Part shown: in pieces, positions 62,599-64,000 of the stretch | How the letters are laid out: each line of letters begins with the position of its first letter | Numbering within the stretch: the first letter of the stretch is position 1 | NCBI GenBank assembly: GCA_947477885.1 | Contig: CANJUD010000010.1 | Span: 58,415 to 122,414, forward strand | Direction: 5' to 3' | Length of the DNA: 64,000 bases | DNA from: Bacteroidota bacterium | Lineage (GTDB): Bacteria; Bacteroidota; Bacteroidia; UKL13-3 | The notes under the pieces: model-generated | What the model was told of the DNA's origin: nothing | What the model saw: only the letters and a program-made list of their open reading frames with translations | Database searches by the model: none | Position numbers and translations under genes: made by a program

Positions 62599-63522
62599 TT
62601 AATCCTGCAATGGGTTTACAATTGTAGGTTGTTTTCGATAATAATTTTTCCATAATCTTTCTGTCTTTATTTTAGTTTTTGTTTGGTGAATATCATTGGG
62701 TGTAAAGTTGCTGATGCTCATGTGAGGCCTTTGGTTATTATATAAATCAACTACTGCTTTGAGTAGCTTCTTTGCATCTACGATGTTGTCAATATCATAA
62801 GTTTCCAAGTATTCGTATTTGATGATCCCGTTTATACGTTCTGCAATGGCATTTTCTAATGGGTCTCCATTTTCAGTCATACTAATTTTTATATTATAAT
62901 CCTGCAATAGCTTTACATAAGCATGGCTACAATATTGAATGCCTCTGTCGCTGTGATGAGTTAGATTCAGATGGCTCTCTTGCCCCAAGGCAGAGAGAGC
63001 CATCTGCAAGGCAGTGATACTTTCAACGGCCTCCATTGTTTCAGCTACTTGATAGCCAACAATCTTATGTGAGTAGGCATCTGTAATAAAACTGATGTAA
63101 AGGTGTTCGCCAGTGTTGATTTTCCAGTAAGTAATATCACTCACCCAAAGTTGGTTGGGTGCTACAGGAACAAACCCGCGGATGAGATTTGCATACTTCC
63201 TCAACCAGTGATAAGAGTTAGTGGTTTTTATTCTACGCTTACGTTTTCTTACTAATAAATGATTTGCTGAAAGCATGTTGAACAGTGCATCTCTGCCCAT
63301 TTTTATATGATGATCCAGTATAAATGGTTGCAGCATTTCATATAGTTTTCGTGTTCCCATTCTGCGATGGTTTTTACGAATTTCCCTTACCTGTTGTATT
63401 ACTAAATCTTCCTCCAGGGTCGTTGAAATCCCTTCCCAGTTGTATTGATAATAAGCCTGCCTGGTGATACCAAACCATCCACATAACTTGGCTAATCCTA
63501 TGTGTGCAAAGTTGTTTTTCAT
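62599..63522 (-). CDS. IS3-family transposase OrfB (DDE catalytic domain)
   Basis: 307 residues as a stand-alone frame from the ATG at 63522. The N-terminal part has the IS3 OrfB lead (GLAKLCGWFGITRQAYYQY, RRMGTRKLYEML). The catalytic domain has WVSDITYW (first Asp), THHSDRGIQYCS (second Asp) and MTENGDPLENAIAERINGIIK (catalytic Glu in the ERING region). The frame is in the -1 register relative to orfA and stays open upstream, so the active enzyme is probably an OrfAB fusion made by ribosomal frameshifting. The protein looks intact. Confidence 0.95.
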   Translation of the reverse strand: MKNNFAHIGLAKLCGWFGITRQAYYQYNWEGISTTLEEDLVIQQVREIRKNHRRMGTRKLYEMLQPFILDHHIKMGRDALFNMLSANHLLVRKRKRRIKTTNSYHWLRKYANLIRGFVPVAPNQLWVSDITYWKINTGEHLYISFITDAYSHKIVGYQVAETMEAVESITALQMALSALGQESHLNLTHHSDRGIQYCSHAYVKLLQDYNIKISMTENGDPLENAIAERINGIIKYEYLETYDIDNIVDAKKLLKAVVDLYNNQRPHMSISNFTPNDIHQTKTKIKTERLWKNYYRKQPTIVNPLQD

Positions 63523-63527
63523 TGCTT

Positions 63528-63959
63528 CTATGGTTTGATATTGAGCTTTTTTCTGATGGGAATTTTAAATTCCTTTTCTGCAATATCTACCATCGTAGAG
63601 AAGGCAATTGCTTTTAGTTCTGCATCTTTTAATTGCTTTTCTAATTCAGCTATTCGCTTTTTTAGTTGCAGGTTTTCAAAAGATTCATCTTCTATTTCAA
63701 CCGGCTTGTCAGGCTTCATTTTTTTCTGTGCCATCGGATAAAAATTTGACACAATATTAGGTCTTCTGCTTTTAATTCCTGTGCTGTAACCCAGTCGGTT
63801 CATCCAGCGGAGAAGCTGCCCGCGTTCTTCATCTTCTCCCGTGTATTTCTCCCAAATGTGTTGTTTGGTGCACTTGGTCGCGAACAGTTCCTGAATGATT
63901 TTGTGTCTCTCGTCTTCGGTAAAATATTTACCTGCTTTTTGATTGATTTTTTTTTCCAT
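63528..63959 (-). CDS. IS3-family transposase OrfA
   Basis: 143 residues. The N-terminal helical DNA-binding part (FTEDERHKIIQELFATKCTKQ, split here) is followed by a leucine-rich coiled coil (LQLKKRIAELEKQLKDAELKA). It ends in PIRKKLNIKP. It starts with an ATG 41 bases from the right end of the element. Codons 137-138 (AAA AAG) form the slippery site used to join OrfB. Confidence 0.92.
   Translation of the reverse strand: MEKKINQKAGKYFTEDERHKIIQELFATKCTKQHIWEKYTGEDEERGQLLRWMNRLGYSTGIKSRRPNIVSNFYPMAQKKMKPDKPVEIEDESFENLQLKKRIAELEKQLKDAELKAIAFSTMVDIAEKEFKIPIRKKLNIKP
63546..63552 (-). other. Programmed -1 frameshift site (A AAA AAG)
   Basis: The minus strand reads A AAA AAG in orfA frame at codons 136-138. 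A one-base backward slip continues as KKAQYQTIEAMKNN into the orfB frame with no intervening stop, giving an OrfAB fusion spanning 62599-63959. Confidence 0.8.
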
Positions 63960-64000
63960 GTTTTACACTTTTTAGTGTAAACCTATTTCAGGACAAGACA

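Larger units (their letters stand above)
62534..64000 (-). mobile_element. IS3-family insertion sequence (about 1.47 kb)
   Basis: Terminal inverted repeats begin TGACTCGTCC at 62534 and, on the other strand, TGTCTTGTCC from 64000. They match at 23 of the first 30 positions, with the TG...CA ends usual for IS3 elements. Two overlapping-frame genes, orfA and orfB, fill the element. Near the left end GTTTACA and TTAATCCTGC motifs repeat, likely transposase-binding sites. The right end coincides with the window end, so the target duplication cannot be checked. Insertion beside the heptad array may be chance. Confidence 0.9.

Overview
The window is a 64 kb piece of an AT-rich Bacteroidota chromosome, probably from a gliding or environmental sphingobacterial/chitinophagal-type relative. 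Several things point there. Three large secreted proteins end in type IX secretion (T9SS) type A sorting domains. Families that are mostly restricted to the phylum are present (DUF2490, Omp28-like, DUF6029, PorV/PorQ-like, DUF3467). Many genes are preceded by the phylum's TAnnTTTG -7 promoter element, and I see no regular Shine-Dalgarno sequences. No rRNA, tRNA or CRISPR array was recognised.

Layout. 1-5.7 kb: the 3' end of a T9SS adhesin-like protein, a secreted DUF1501-like protein, a helical protein of unknown function, a CheY-like regulator and proline dehydrogenase. 5.7-18 kb: aroB, a DUF2490 protein, a PaaN-type aldehyde dehydrogenase, yggS, then a compact leftward operon (MBL-rhodanese, sirtuin, PorV/PorQ-like, DUF6029, Omp28-like, amino-acid permease). 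18.5-26 kb: dapD, a large mosaic M4 metalloprotease, a periplasmic-binding-like protein and a barrel-like hypothetical. 26-30 kb: a REP-associated transposase with palindromes, then RNase E/G, a 29-residue basic protein, a TPR protein and HU. 30-33.7 kb: eno-ftsB-nhaA-msrA. 33.7-38 kb: a T9SS protein, dnaJ and grpE. 38.4-46 kb: a lipoprotein with an acyl-CoA carboxylase beta subunit, a DUF559 nuclease-like gene between inverted palindromes, a Gfo/Idh/MocA dehydrogenase, pcm and mutS. 46-51.3 kb: a tripartite export operon (ABC, HlyD, TolC) divergent from a TetR-type gene, with a perfect 31-bp palindrome between them. 51.3-60.5 kb: a broken yceI, an NlpC/P60 protein overlapping an aldehyde dehydrogenase, kdsA, an M23 peptidase, an RlmI-like methyltransferase, DUF3467 and icd. 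60.9-64 kb: a lipoprotein/DUF2971 pair and an IS3-family element that ends at, or very near, the last base.

The coding content is mostly ordinary housekeeping and cell-envelope genes. The intergenic DNA is the unusual part. It is packed with several distinct fold-back repeat families. The most striking are arrays with a strict 7-bp period whose unit sequence differs from locus to locus. They often fold back around a GGCGTCAG (or GGCGACAG) core and sit between the stop codon of one gene and the promoter of the next. Other families include nested four-copy GTCCC/GGGAC elements with compensatory base changes, CCCACGAT palindromes beside a RAYT-like transposase, CCCCTCTTGAGAGGGG palindromes flanking the DUF559 gene, and the CTGAGCG-AGTCGAAG family. 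In several places the repeat supplies the stop codon, and in one (yggS) the last sense codons, of the neighbouring gene.
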